Source of the DNA: Streptomyces sp. NBC_01217 | GTDB lineage: Bacteria > Actinomycetota > Actinomycetes > Streptomycetales > Streptomycetaceae | NCBI RefSeq assembly: GCF_035994185.1 | Contig: NZ_CP108538.1 | Coordinates: 2,790,001 to 2,854,000, forward strand | Direction: 5' to 3' | DNA: 64,000 bases | Shown: one piece after another, positions 34,677-44,116 of the stretch | How the letters are laid out: the number at the start of each line of letters is the position of its first letter | How positions within the stretch are numbered: position 1 is the stretch's first letter | Made by a program: the position numbers and the translations under genes | Notes under the pieces: generated by a model | The model's input: only the letters and a program-made list of their open reading frames with translations | The model's database searches: none | Told to the model about the DNA's origin: nothing

Positions 34677-35587
34677 CACATGCTCCTCGTCGGTCCCTCC
34701 TGGCCCGAGACCCGGAGGAAGTGCCGCAGGATCTCCTCGCCCGCGGCCACACCGTATGCGCCCGTCACGCTGACGTGCGGGGCGCTCCAGCCGGTGTCGG
34801 CGAGTTCGCCGTGGGCCGGGCGCCAGGCGCGGTCGGCCGCGAGGAGCAGGTCGGCGTCGAGGAGGCTGTCACCGGCGGCGAGGGTGCGCGTGGCGCCGGT
34901 GCGCCGGGCGACCTCGGTCATGGCGGCGCTCTTGGTGAGCGGGGCCGGCACGGCGTAGATCTTGCGGCCCTGGAGGGAGACCGTCCAGCCCCGGGGCTCC
35001 GCCCACTCCCCCAGTTCCTTGACCCAGCCCTCGGGCAGCAGCTGACGTTCGACGACGAGATAGGCGAAGAGATCCTCGGCGACCCGTTCCTTGAGCAGCC
35101 ATGCGGGGTCGGACGCGGCCAGGAGATGGGCGCGGACCTCGGCGAGCGAGGCGCATTCGTCGGCGACCCTGCGGGACACCTGCTTCTGCCAGTCCGGGTC
35201 GGATTCGCCGTCGACGAGGAGGTGTCCCCCGTTGGCGCAGATCGCGAACCGGGGTGCGGGGCCGGGGAGCCGGATGCGCCCGTACTGCTCGCGGGTGCGG
35301 GTGGTCGTCGGGACGAAGACCGTGGTCCTGGCGAGTTCGTCGAGCAGGTTCGCGGCCGTCTCGGTCAGATAGGAGAGAGGCTTGTGGCCGTACACCTCTA
35401 CGCAGAGCAGCCGTGGGGCCTCGGCGTCCGGCATGGAGAGCTGGAGCGCGGCCGTCGAGTAGATCAGGGTGCGGTCCAGGTCACTGGCGACCAGCGTCGC
35501 AGGGGTGGCCGAAGCGGTCTCGGTGACCGGGGCAGCCGCGGTGGCCGAAGCGGTCTCCGGAGCCGTCGCGGCAATCGGGGTGGTCAC
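34676..35587 (-). CDS. HAD-family phosphatase of the Ter-linked operon
   Basis: A 303-residue HAD hydrolase. Motif I is VASDLDRTLIYS near residues 32-44, with TTTRTREQYGRI, NGGHLLVDGE and LAAGDSLLDADLLLAADRAW (motif IV). An Ala/Thr-rich 30-residue N-terminus looks disordered. The GTG start overlaps the upstream stop (GTGA), showing coupling to the phosphoribosyltransferase fusion. HAD phosphatases are a standard member of Ter-associated biosynthetic operons, where removal of a phosphate from a phosphoribosylated intermediate is the predicted role. Confidence 0.85.
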   Translation of the reverse strand: MTTPIAATAPETASATAAAPVTETASATPATLVASDLDRTLIYSTAALQLSMPDAEAPRLLCVEVYGHKPLSYLTETAANLLDELARTTVFVPTTTRTREQYGRIRLPGPAPRFAICANGGHLLVDGESDPDWQKQVSRRVADECASLAEVRAHLLAASDPAWLLKERVAEDLFAYLVVERQLLPEGWVKELGEWAEPRGWTVSLQGRKIYAVPAPLTKSAAMTEVARRTGATRTLAAGDSLLDADLLLAADRAWRPAHGELADTGWSAPHVSVTGAYGVAAGEEILRHFLRVSGQEGPTRSM

Positions 35588-38190
35588 TTCGACTCCACCG
35601 CCTTGCCGTCCGCGCCCGTCGCGCCCCTGGTGTACTTCGGGTGGATCAACCCGACGCAGGTGTACGGGAGTTCATCGACCTCCTCGACCGGTACGCCGCG
35701 CTGCTCCGCCAGCAGGCGGATGTGTTCGAGGTCCGCGCCCGCGCCGCGCTTGGCGAGGATCTTCCACGGGACGCGGCGCAGCAGTACGCGGGTCGTCTCG
35801 CCGACGCCCGGCTTGACCAGGTTCACGTCGTGGATGCCGTACTCCTCGCTGATGCGCTCCACAGCGGCCCAGCCCTCCCAGGTGGGCGCGCGGTCGGCCG
35901 CGAGGAGCTCCTTGACCTCGGCGTCCACGGCGTCGACGACCTCGTCGAAGCGGTCTGCGACGGTGTCGAGGAAGTGGCCGGACACATCGGCGTCCGCGAG
36001 CTCCCGGTAGAACTTCGCGCCGTGGTAGTCGTCGGGGCCGACCAGGTCGGAGCGCAGGACGGTACGTGAGATCAGCCCGGACACGGTGGAGTTGAGGCAG
36101 GCGGACGGAATGAGGAAGTCCTCGCGGGTGCCGTAGGTGCGGACGCAGCCGCCCGGGTCCGCCAGGACCGCGATCTCCGGGTTGAAGCCGTCGAACCCGG
36201 CGAGCGCCTCGGACAGTTCACGTGTGATCGCACCCTTGCCGGTCCAGCCGTCGACGAAGACGATGTCCGCCGGATCGTGGTGGGCGGCCAGCCAGCGCAG
36301 GGCGTTGGCGTCGATGCCGCGGCCCCGCACGATGGAGATGGCGTAGTGCGGCAGATCGATTCCGTGCCGCTGCCGGGCCCAGTGGCGCATGAGCACGCCG
36401 ACGGGGGTGCCGGCCCTGGCCAGCGAGACCAGTACGGGACGAGGGGTGCGCTCGGCGAGGACCGTCTCCGTGACGGTGCCGACGGCGCGCGCGACGCGGG
36501 CGGCCGACAGGTCCAGCGCCGCCTTGAACAGGTTCTGGTACTGGGCGGACGGCTGGTACTCGACGGGCAGCGACTCGGCGTAGTGCGCGCCACCGCTCTG
36601 TATCGCCTCCTCGCGCTCCTCGGTGGGCGCCTCAAGTTCGGTGTCCGAGAGGTCCTGGAGCAGCCAGCCGACGTCGTCCGGCGCATAGGAGGAGAAGGCG
36701 GGTCCGCGGAGGGGCTCGGGCAGCATGGGGGGCTCCTGCCGTTCGGAGGTGTACGGGGAGGCGTGCTCGGAGGCGTACGGGGATACGCCCCACGGGACAT
36801 CCGCCGGGACATCCGCCGGGGCGCAAGAGGGGACGTACGACGGGACGACCGCGAGCAGGACGTGGTCGGTGTGCGCGGCGAGCTGCGCCAACAGGCCGTC
36901 GGGGGCGTGGAGTTCAGGGGTGTCGGCGGTGGAGTCGACGGCGACGACCACGGCGTCGAAACCGGCCCCCGCGACGTTGTACGCATACCGGTCGCCGGGT
37001 CCGTCGGCCGGGTTGTCGTGGGCCGGGAAGACCAGTCGGCTGCGGATCGCGTAGCCGGGGTCGTCCACGGCGAGGACGGGGGAGCGCGTGGTCGTCGAGT
37101 AGCGCACCTCGGCGTCGGTGTGGTCCTCCAGGGCCATGCCCAGGCGGAGGGGGGCGTACATCAGCTCCTCGAAGCCGAGGACCAGTACGCGGCGGGCAGC
37201 GCCCAGTGACGCGGCGATGCGGGCGGCCATGGCCGGAAGGGCGGGTTCCAGGGCGGCCCGGTGGGCGGGGGTGAAGCCGTGCCGTCCCCCGTCGGGCACG
37301 CCGTCGGGCCACTGGAGGTCCACCCGGGTACACGGGCGGCGCCCTGTCCCGACGGCCGCTCGCGGGGTGGCGGAGCCGGCCCCTTCGTGGGCGGCGACCA
37401 GGGCCTGGCCCTTCTCCAGAACGCCCTCCGGGAGCGTGACCGTGCCCGAACTCCTCGCCACCAGGTCGACGCGCGCGCCGATCTCCGCGGCGAACTCGCT
37501 CAGCCGGCCGTGGTCGGCCGGTGACCGCATGTCCACCAGGGCGACGATGACGTACCGGCTGCGGGGGTACTGCTCGTGCAGCGCGCGGATCGTGTTGAGC
37601 ACGGTGTTGCCCGTGGAGAACTCGTCGTCCACCAGCACCAGCGGCGCGTCGGAGGGAACACCGTCCACGGCGGTGCCGCCCCGCTCGCCGTCCATGGCCT
37701 CGCGCCCGCCGGCCAGCAGGTTCGGGTCCTCCGGGAGGAGCAGGTGCGAGGTGGCGTGCGAGTGCGACTCCTCGAAGCCGCCCGCCTGTGCCACGCCCTC
37801 GACGGGGCGGCGTGTCGAATGGAGGTACGGCGCCACGCCGAGCCCGTCGGCGACCGCGTGGCCGAGACCGGTGGCCGTCTCCGCGTAACCGAGCACGACC
37901 GCCCGGCGCGCCTCGGCGTCGCCGAGGAGCTCATGCACCCGGCGGCCGAGCTCGAATCCGGCGCCGTACACCACGGAGGGCTTCTGCGGCACGTGCTTGC
38001 CGAGCACGTTCGACACGAGCAGGTGGGCCCGCTTGGGGTTGCGGCGCAGGGCGAGGCCCAGCAGCTCCTTCAGCTCTCTGTCGCCGTCGGGCCTTCCGTC
38101 GCCGACGAGCTCGACGCCCAGTCGCTCCGCCACCCAGCTGCCCGACCACACCACGTTCGCCGTCTCTTTCCTTGCCGCGCGCCCGCTCAT
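35584..38190 (-). CDS. phosphoribosyltransferase-TRSP-StiP-PELOTA fusion protein
   Basis: An 868-residue multidomain protein. Residues 40-270 form a phosphoribosyltransferase (VVYGAGFELGRRVHELLG, VLGYAETATGLGHAVADGLG, PLVLVDDEFSTGNTVLNTIRALH with the PRPP loop). Residues 310-450 form TRSP (VLVLGFEELMYAPLRLGMALE, SRLVFPAHDNPADGPGDRYAYNV). Residues 510-770 match StiP, a second PRTase-like fold (FSSYAPDDVGWLLQDL, HYAESLPVEYQPS, LVSLARAGTPVGVLMRHWAR, IVFVDGWTGKGAITREL). Residues 790-860 are PELOTA-like (LLRRVPWKILAK, YTCVGLIHPKY). Predicted to attach or swap phosphoribosyl groups in a nucleoside-like metabolite pathway. StiP and TRSP are often separate proteins. Confidence 0.8.
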   Translation of the reverse strand: MSGRAARKETANVVWSGSWVAERLGVELVGDGRPDGDRELKELLGLALRRNPKRAHLLVSNVLGKHVPQKPSVVYGAGFELGRRVHELLGDAEARRAVVLGYAETATGLGHAVADGLGVAPYLHSTRRPVEGVAQAGGFEESHSHATSHLLLPEDPNLLAGGREAMDGERGGTAVDGVPSDAPLVLVDDEFSTGNTVLNTIRALHEQYPRSRYVIVALVDMRSPADHGRLSEFAAEIGARVDLVARSSGTVTLPEGVLEKGQALVAAHEGAGSATPRAAVGTGRRPCTRVDLQWPDGVPDGGRHGFTPAHRAALEPALPAMAARIAASLGAARRVLVLGFEELMYAPLRLGMALEDHTDAEVRYSTTTRSPVLAVDDPGYAIRSRLVFPAHDNPADGPGDRYAYNVAGAGFDAVVVAVDSTADTPELHAPDGLLAQLAAHTDHVLLAVVPSYVPSCAPADVPADVPWGVSPYASEHASPYTSERQEPPMLPEPLRGPAFSSYAPDDVGWLLQDLSDTELEAPTEEREEAIQSGGAHYAESLPVEYQPSAQYQNLFKAALDLSAARVARAVGTVTETVLAERTPRPVLVSLARAGTPVGVLMRHWARQRHGIDLPHYAISIVRGRGIDANALRWLAAHHDPADIVFVDGWTGKGAITRELSEALAGFDGFNPEIAVLADPGGCVRTYGTREDFLIPSACLNSTVSGLISRTVLRSDLVGPDDYHGAKFYRELADADVSGHFLDTVADRFDEVVDAVDAEVKELLAADRAPTWEGWAAVERISEEYGIHDVNLVKPGVGETTRVLLRRVPWKILAKRGAGADLEHIRLLAEQRGVPVEEVDELPYTCVGLIHPKYTRGATGADGKAVESK

Positions 38191-38254
38191 CGGGACACGC
38201 TCGTTCCGCGAGGCGCACTCGTTCCACGCGACGCGCGCGGTCCGCGGGGCCCGC

Positions 38255-39418
38255 TCATTCCGCGAGGCCCGCCGCCAGCAGTTCCACGAAGCCGACGTCT
38301 TCTCTCGCCACTCCGAAGACCTCGGCCCGCTGAAGGGTCCGCTCGGCCCAGGCGCGGTGCGGCTTCACTTCGTTCATCTTGTTCGTGTACGCGGACCGCA
38401 GCACGCCACCGCCGCCGCGCTCCGGCCGCAGGATGTCCTGTGCGTCGCTGAACTCCTCGTGGCTGACCACGGACAGCGCATGCACGGGCGCGACGTGTGA
38501 GGGATGGATACAGGTCTTGCCGAGCAGGCCGTTGGCCCGGTCGAGTTCGATCTCGCGCAGCAGGCCGTCCAGGTCGTGCTCGATCAGTGCCGTACGCAGT
38601 TCCTCGGCCCGGCCCTCCAGGAAGGGGCTGCGGCGCAGCTGCGGTTTGAACATGCGCTCCTGGAGCCTGAAGTACTCCCACACCGGCCCGGTGATCGTGA
38701 AGCCCGTGCCGTCCGCCCGGCCCAGCACATTGACCACGTCGGCGATGACAGCGCCGACGATCTGTACGTCGTACGCGGTCATGTCGGGCGCCCTGCGGAG
38801 CCCGTACGCCGAGCAGAAGTCGGTGACACCGAGCCGCAGTGCGAGCACCCGGTCGCGGTACTTGTTGACGGTGCGGGCGATTCCCTGGAGGGCTTCGCGG
38901 CGGGTTTCCAGATGCAGCAGCTCGGGGGATTCGAGAACTGGCATCGCGAACAGGCGCCGGCCGCTCGCCTTTTCGGCGTTGGTGAGCGCTTCCAGGAAGA
39001 GCACGCCGCGCTCTTCGGTGAACTTGGGAAGTACAAAACCGGACAACAATCGGACGGTGCCGCCGAGCCGGTGCACCAGGTCGACGATCTGCTCCGGTTC
39101 CCGCACCCGGATGAAGAGCAGGGGCACCTCGGCGCCGCGCGCATCGAGGTCGGCGAACTGTCTGACCAGGTTCTCCTCCGCGACCACGACCTCGGAGTCA
39201 TCGATCGAATCCTCCAGGCACAGCACCATCGAGACGACACCGCGCCCGGCCTGCTTGATCACGTCGTCAGCAAGTCTCGGCCTGGTGGCAGGACTGTAGA
39301 GGGTCGCTCCCAGGGCGGCCGAAAGCATGCGGGCCGGCGAGTCCGCGCTGAATTCGCGCGGCTCCTGGAAGAACAGACCCTCTCTCGCAGCGGGCGCAAT
39401 ATGCCCGAAATGACGCAT
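38255..39418 (-). CDS. HpcH/HpaI (CitE-like) aldolase of the Ter cluster
   Basis: A 387-residue C-C lyase of the citrate-lyase-beta/HpcH fold. It has LYSPATRPRLADDVIKQ, MVLCLEDSIDD (metal-binding Glu), VPLLFIRVREPEQI, FVLPKFTEE and AMPVLESPELL, with LRLGVTDFCSAYGLRR and KTCIHPSHVAPVH at the C-terminal side. The ATG at 39418 has GGGGGAATC upstream. It is first gene of the leftward operon followed by the PRTase fusion after 64 bp. In Ter systems this enzyme is predicted to build the carbon skeleton of the metabolite. Confidence 0.85.
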   Translation of the reverse strand: MRHFGHIAPAAREGLFFQEPREFSADSPARMLSAALGATLYSPATRPRLADDVIKQAGRGVVSMVLCLEDSIDDSEVVVAEENLVRQFADLDARGAEVPLLFIRVREPEQIVDLVHRLGGTVRLLSGFVLPKFTEERGVLFLEALTNAEKASGRRLFAMPVLESPELLHLETRREALQGIARTVNKYRDRVLALRLGVTDFCSAYGLRRAPDMTAYDVQIVGAVIADVVNVLGRADGTGFTITGPVWEYFRLQERMFKPQLRRSPFLEGRAEELRTALIEHDLDGLLREIELDRANGLLGKTCIHPSHVAPVHALSVVSHEEFSDAQDILRPERGGGGVLRSAYTNKMNEVKPHRAWAERTLQRAEVFGVAREDVGFVELLAAGLAE

Positions 39419-39638
39419 GTGATTCCCCCGAACTGCCTGACCGACCGGACAACGTATGGCCGGTAATAGTACGTACGGACGGGTGTCCACAGTTCCCTAC
39501 GTGCATGAATTCCGGGTAACTCGTCCATTTCCCGACGGGTCCACGTACTGCGGACGACCTGATTCCGACGCGTCGCCGAGATATCCGGTGCGACCCCCGC
39601 GTTGTCCGCACGGGCAGCCAGCAGGCAGGATGACGGGC

Positions 39639-40526
39639 ATGACGCACGCGATGGTGAAAGGCTCGAACGTCCCTCTGGACGCCATGGCCGTAAGGGCCGT
39701 GCTGCGCTGGACCCCGGGCGCCGGGGTTCCGGATGTGGACGCCTCGGCCCTGCTGCTCGGAGCGAGTGGCCGCGTGCGCTCGGACGAGGACTTCGTCTTC
39801 TACAACCAGCCCCGCCACCCCTCCGGCCTGGTACGACGGCTGCCCAAGCGCAGTGTCCCCGAGGGGCTCACCGACACCATCGAGGCCGACCTCAACGCGC
39901 TCGACCCCTCGGTCGACCAGGTGGTCGTCGCGGCGTCCTCCGACGGAGCCGCATTCGCTCAGGTGCGCGATCTGCGGATCCTGCTGTACGACGCGGCCTC
40001 GGCGGGCGGGGACCCGCTCGCCGTCTTCGATGTGCGGCCGGAGACCGGCGAGGAGACGGCGATCATCTGCGGCGAGCTCTACCGGCGCGGCGATGGCTGG
40101 AAATTCCGGGCCGTGGGACAGGGCTATCCGACCGGTCTGGTCGGCCTGGCGACCGCCTTCGGCATCTCGGTCGACGAGGCGGAGGCCGCGGCGGAGCCCG
40201 ATCCGGCTCCTTCACCCGCAGCGGACCTCTCGCCCGTGACCGCGCCCGCTTTCCCGCCGCCCGCGCCCGCCTTCCCGCCCGCGCCGGCTCACGACTCGCA
40301 GGCCACGGTCCAGCAGCCCGCCTACGGCTACCCGCAGCCCGCGGTGGCCCAGCACGCTCCGCAGTCCGTTTCCCAGCCCGCGTACGGGTATCCGCAGCCC
40401 GCCGCCCAGCCCGCCGCCGCCGCTCAGCCCGCCTACGGCTATCCGCAGCCCGCCGCGGCCGCGGCGCCCGCCCCCGACCCGAATTTCGTGCTGCCACCGC
40501 AGGGACCGCAGTTCGTACGGTCCTGA
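39639..40526 (+). CDS. TerD-domain protein with QPAYGYPQP repeats
   Basis: A 295-residue TerD-family protein. The TerD domain (residues 1-185) has LRWTPGAGVPDVDASALLLG, DEDFVFYNQP and AIICGELYRRGDGWKFRAVG with the Ca2+-ligating DxDxSxxL pattern. The C-terminal 110 residues are Pro/Ala-rich and contain three near-identical QPAYGYPQP units. The ATG at 39639 (MTHAMVKGSNVPL) is the family start; one at 39630 is possible. Divergent from the aldolase operon. Confidence 0.88.
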   Translation: MTHAMVKGSNVPLDAMAVRAVLRWTPGAGVPDVDASALLLGASGRVRSDEDFVFYNQPRHPSGLVRRLPKRSVPEGLTDTIEADLNALDPSVDQVVVAASSDGAAFAQVRDLRILLYDAASAGGDPLAVFDVRPETGEETAIICGELYRRGDGWKFRAVGQGYPTGLVGLATAFGISVDEAEAAAEPDPAPSPAADLSPVTAPAFPPPAPAFPPAPAHDSQATVQQPAYGYPQPAVAQHAPQSVSQPAYGYPQPAAQPAAAAQPAYGYPQPAAAAAPAPDPNFVLPPQGPQFVRS

Positions 40527-40572
40527 CGCGCTCCCGGCGGGGACGGACGCACCGCACCCGCTCCGGCGTCGC

Positions 40573-41307
40573 TCAGGTCCGGGTCTTGTAGCCCCGTCCC
40601 CACTGCATGCCCCAGCCGTACAGCCGGTCCAGCTCCGACTGGAATCCGTACACGAACTTCACCTCGCGCCGCACGATCAGCTCGTCCTTGATGTTCTCCA
40701 CCGTGAACACGGCGCAGGAGCGGGCCTGCGGGGCCCGTTCGTCGAGTTCGATCTCGATCCGCGGACCGTTGCCCGGGTAGAGCGTCACCTTGGCGTGCGT
40801 ACGGTCGAAGGCAGGCGTCTGGTCGTAGATGTAGACGAAGAACAGCAGCCGTTTGATCTGGTCGCGCTGGTCGAGGTTGACATAGACGGTCTCGCCCGAG
40901 GGCGCCCCGAAGCGGTCGTCCCCGCTGAGCCGGATGTACGGCGGCCCGTTCAGATCGCCGATGAGGTTGCCCAGCGGCTGGACCACGCCCTTGGTGCCGT
41001 CCTTCAGCTCGTACATGCAGCCCAGGTCCAGGTCGACGTTGACCACGCCCTGGGTGTGCGCCTGGACCACATCGGGCTGGAAGAGCTTCAGGGGCCGCAG
41101 CAGCCGGCCGCTCTGCCGCGACCTGCCCTCGATGTCGGAGGTGCGCATCCGCCAGGAGAGGTTGACCCGCAGATTGCCGGTCAGCGCACCCTGCTTGGTC
41201 AGTGAGACCGTGGCGTGCCGCCTGGAGAGCACGATGGAGTTGGTCGACGCGTTGCCCGACTCGAACTGCGCCTCCCGCCTCGGCCACAGGCTGTCCCAGA
41301 ACGCCAT
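40573..41307 (-). CDS. TerA/TerD-like protein
   Basis: A 244-residue protein of the TerA-like branch. It has an N-terminal AFWDSLWPRREAQF and a beta-rich domain with VNVDLDLGCMYELKDGTKGVVQPLG, PPYIRLSGDDRFG and FFVYIYDQTPAF. The end reads VYGFQSELDRLYGWGMQWGRGYKTRT (split motifs). It is recognised as the large TerD paralogue (TerA) that binds Ca2+ and membranes in stress complexes. It lies downstream of the TerC-like gene on the same strand. Confidence 0.8.
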   Translation of the reverse strand: MAFWDSLWPRREAQFESGNASTNSIVLSRRHATVSLTKQGALTGNLRVNLSWRMRTSDIEGRSRQSGRLLRPLKLFQPDVVQAHTQGVVNVDLDLGCMYELKDGTKGVVQPLGNLIGDLNGPPYIRLSGDDRFGAPSGETVYVNLDQRDQIKRLLFFVYIYDQTPAFDRTHAKVTLYPGNGPRIEIELDERAPQARSCAVFTVENIKDELIVRREVKFVYGFQSELDRLYGWGMQWGRGYKTRT

Positions 41308-41339
41308 CCCCAACCCCCACACGTATCGGTAGTGCACCG

Positions 41340-41363
41340 GCCCCGCACACATCACTGCGGGGC
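41340..41363 (-). terminator. hairpin between terC-like and terA-like genes
   Basis: Perfect 8-bp stem gccccgca/tgcggggc with an 8-nt loop. It would terminate or attenuate transcription leaving the TerC-like gene. Confidence 0.5.
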
Positions 41364-41448
41364 GGCCGCAGGGCCGGGTCCGGGTGTTCCCGGAGAACCG
41401 TCGCCGTACGGACCGCCCCGCTGAAAGCGTTCCTCAATCCCTACCGGG

Positions 41449-42594
41449 TCACACCCCGGACGGGACTTCTGCCTTGGAACCCGCGTCGCCGCCCCCGCCT
41501 TCGGCCTCCAGCGCACGGTTGCGCCGGACCGAGGACCAGAAGGACCAGGCGATCAGCACGACGCCGACGAGACCGGTGATGATCTCGTTGATCTGGTACT
41601 GGATGGTGACGAGGAGAATGACGGCCAGCGCGCCGATCGCGTAGTGGGCACCGTGCTCCAGGTAGACGTAGTCGTCGAGGGTGCCCTGCCGGACCAGGTA
41701 GACCGTGAGCGAACGGACGTACATGGCACCGATACCGAGGCCGAGGGCCATCAGCACGATGTTGTTGGTGATGGCGAAGGCGCCGATGACACCGTCGAAC
41801 GAGAAGGACGCGTCCAGCACTTCCAGGTAGAGGAACATGAAGAACGCGGCCTTGCCCGCGAGTACGACCGCGGAGACCTTCTTGCCGCTCTTCTTGGCCT
41901 CCTCCTCGACCTCGTGCTCCCGCTCCTCCTCTTCCTCCAGCTTGTTCTCGAAGAAGCCGGAGAGACCGCCGACGACGAGATACGTGATCAGACCCGCGAC
42001 CCCGGCGAGCAGGACGGTCTCCGCCTTGTCCACATGACCGCCGCCGTGCTGGTGCGCGTTGGTCGCGAAGGTCATGGCCGAGATCAGCAGCACGATCAGC
42101 GCGATGCAGACCGACAGCATGTCGACCTTGCCGAGCTTGGAGAGCGGGCGCTCGATCCAGCGCAGCCACTGAATGTCACGCTCCTCGAAAATGAAGTCGA
42201 GGAAGATCATCAGCAGGAACATGCCACCGAAGGCGGCGATCGCCGGGTGGGCGTCCGTGACCAGTTCCTGGTAGCGCTCGGGCTGGTTGAACGAAAGATC
42301 GACCGCTTCGATCGGGCCCAGCTTGGCGGTGACGGCCACGATCACGACGGGGAACACCAGCCGCATACCGAAGACCGCGATGAGCACACCGACCGTGAGG
42401 AAGATCTTCTGCCAGAAGGCATTCATCTTCTTCAGGATTCCGGCGTTGACCACCGCGTTGTCGAAGGACAGCGAGATCTCCAGGACGGAAAGGATCGCAA
42501 CCACTCCGAAGGCTTCCCACCCCCCGTAGAACACCGCTGCGACCAGGCCGAGCGCGGTAATCGCGAACGACCAGCCGAAGGTTTTCAGAAGCAC
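41449..42594 (-). CDS. TerC-family membrane protein (DUF475)
   Basis: A 381-residue protein with nine or so TM helices of the DUF475/TerC family. It has VLEISLSFDNAVVNAGILKKM (acidic motif in the membrane), FLDFIFEERDIQWLRWIERPL, EVLDASFSFDGVIGAFAITNN (second acidic motif) and an acidic cytoplasmic loop (EEEEEREHEVEEEAKK). TerC proteins are thought to export Mn2+ or to anchor Ter complexes. GTG start at 42594. Part of the leftward terD-terD-terC-terA run. Confidence 0.9.
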   Translation of the reverse strand: MLLKTFGWSFAITALGLVAAVFYGGWEAFGVVAILSVLEISLSFDNAVVNAGILKKMNAFWQKIFLTVGVLIAVFGMRLVFPVVIVAVTAKLGPIEAVDLSFNQPERYQELVTDAHPAIAAFGGMFLLMIFLDFIFEERDIQWLRWIERPLSKLGKVDMLSVCIALIVLLISAMTFATNAHQHGGGHVDKAETVLLAGVAGLITYLVVGGLSGFFENKLEEEEEREHEVEEEAKKSGKKVSAVVLAGKAAFFMFLYLEVLDASFSFDGVIGAFAITNNIVLMALGLGIGAMYVRSLTVYLVRQGTLDDYVYLEHGAHYAIGALAVILLVTIQYQINEIITGLVGVVLIAWSFWSSVRRNRALEAEGGGGDAGSKAEVPSGV

Positions 42595-42666
42595 TGGCTA
42601 CCCCATCGTGTTATGTAACGGGTCTCCCCCGGGTGTGTACGGGGCTCCCCCGCGCCGTGCGCGGCT

Positions 42667-43242
42667 TTACGAAACGTTGACCCCGAAGTCTAGAGCGATG
42701 CCTCGCAGACCCGACGCGTACCCCTGTCCCACCGCTCGGAACTTCCACTCGCCGTTGTACCGGTACAGCTCGCCGAAGATCATCGCGGTCTCCGTCGAGG
42801 CGTCCTCGCTGAGGTCGTAACGCGCGAGTTCCTGGCCGTCCGCCTGGTTCACCACGCGGATGAACGCGTTGCTGACCTGGCCGAAGGTCTGTCCCCGGTT
42901 GTCCGCCTCATGGATCGAGACCGGAAAGATGATCTTGTCGCAGTGCGCCGGCACCTGTGCGAGGTTCACGATGACCGACTCGTCGTCGCCCTCGCCCTCA
43001 CCCGTGAGGTTGTCACCGGTGTGCTCCACGGAGCCGTCGGGGCTCGTGAGGTTGTTGTAGAACACGAACCATTCGTCGCCGAGCACCCGGCCCGACTGGC
43101 ACAGCAGCGCGCTGGCGTCGAGGTCGAAGTCGGCGCCAGTGGTGGATCGTGCGTCCCAGCCGAGCCCGACCAGCACCTGGGTGAGGTTGGGTGCGGCCTT
43201 GGAGAGGGAGACATTGCCTCCCTTGGCGAGCGTGACGCCCAT
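42667..43242 (-). CDS. terD: TerD-family protein
   Basis: A 191-residue TerD. It has [52 protein letters not shown] (Ca2+ ligands) and [22 protein letters not shown]. Exact family length. GGGAGGACACACC precedes the ATG. About 70 percent similar by eye to the neighbouring TerD at 43394-43969, a tandem duplication. Confers tellurite or oxidative-stress tolerance in related clusters. Confidence 0.93.
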   Translation of the reverse strand: MGVTLAKGGNVSLSKAAPNLTQVLVGLGWDARSTTGADFDLDASALLCQSGRVLGDEWFVFYNNLTSPDGSVEHTGDNLTGEGEGDDESVIVNLAQVPAHCDKIIFPVSIHEADNRGQTFGQVSNAFIRVVNQADGQELARYDLSEDASTETAMIFGELYRYNGEWKFRAVGQGYASGLRGIALDFGVNVS

Positions 43243-43302
43243 GGTGTGTCCTCCCCGAGTCGATGAAACCGTCTGTTGAGCCTGTGAACGGGCTGTTGAG
43301 CG

Positions 43303-43335
43303 CGTCCGGCGCCGCACGGTGTGCGGCGCCGGACG
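43303..43335 (-). terminator. strong hairpin between the two terD genes
   Basis: Perfect 15-bp stem cgtccggcgccgcac / gtgcggcgccggacg with loop ggt, 58 bp past the upstream terD stop and 60 bp before the next start. Confidence 0.7.
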
Positions 43336-43393
43336 GGGTACCTGTCGGTGCGGCCGGGGCTGCGCCTGGACGGCTCGGCCCGGTCGCGCCTTC

Positions 43394-43969
43394 TCAGACG
43401 TTGACGCCGAAGTCCTGCGCGATGCCGCGCAGCCCGGAGGCGTAACCCTGGCCGATGGCACGGAACTTCCACTCCGCCCCGTTGCGGTACAGCTCGCCGA
43501 AGACCATGGCGGTCTCCGTCGAGGCGTCCTCGCTCAGGTCGTAGCGCGCCAGCTCGGTGTTGTCGGCCTGGTTGACCACGCGGATGTACGCGTTGCGCAC
43601 CTGGCCGAAGCTCTGCTGGCGGGACTCGGCCTCGTAGATCGAGACCGGGAAGACGATCTTGTCGACATCGGCCGGAACGCCGGCCAGGTTCACCTTGATG
43701 ACCTCGTCGTCGCCCTCGCCCTCACCGGTGAGGTTGTCACCGGTGTGCTCCACGGAGCCGTCGGGGCTCTTGAGGTTGTTGAAGAAGACGAAGTTGCCGT
43801 CGCTGCCGACCTTGCCCTCCGCGTTCGTCAGCAGGGCGCTGGCGTCGAGGTCGAAGTCACCACCGGTGGTGGTACGGGCATCCCAGCCCAGACCGACGAT
43901 GACCGCGGTCAGATTGGGCGCGGCCTTGGTCAGCGAGACGTTGCCGCCCTTGCTGAGGCTGACTCCCAC
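43394..43969 (-). CDS. terD: TerD-family protein
   Basis: A 191-residue TerD. It has [57 protein letters not shown] and [22 protein letters not shown]. The GTG at 43969 gives the exact family length and has GGGAGGA upstream; the ATG five residues earlier is less likely. First gene of the leftward Ter run; its promoter should lie in 43970-44116. Confidence 0.93.
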   Translation of the reverse strand: MGVSLSKGGNVSLTKAAPNLTAVIVGLGWDARTTTGGDFDLDASALLTNAEGKVGSDGNFVFFNNLKSPDGSVEHTGDNLTGEGEGDDEVIKVNLAGVPADVDKIVFPVSIYEAESRQQSFGQVRNAYIRVVNQADNTELARYDLSEDASTETAMVFGELYRNGAEWKFRAIGQGYASGLRGIAQDFGVNV

Positions 43970-44116
43970 GAGTCCTCCCATTGGTTTCCTTGGGGGCCGG
44001 CGGGCGCCGGCGCCTCCACGTTGCGTTGGCATCCGATCAACGAGTGGATCCTAGTGACCGGTTCCCGGCCGGAGCAGGCTTTTGGCAGGGACGCCCGCGG
44101 ATCCACCGGACCCGGA

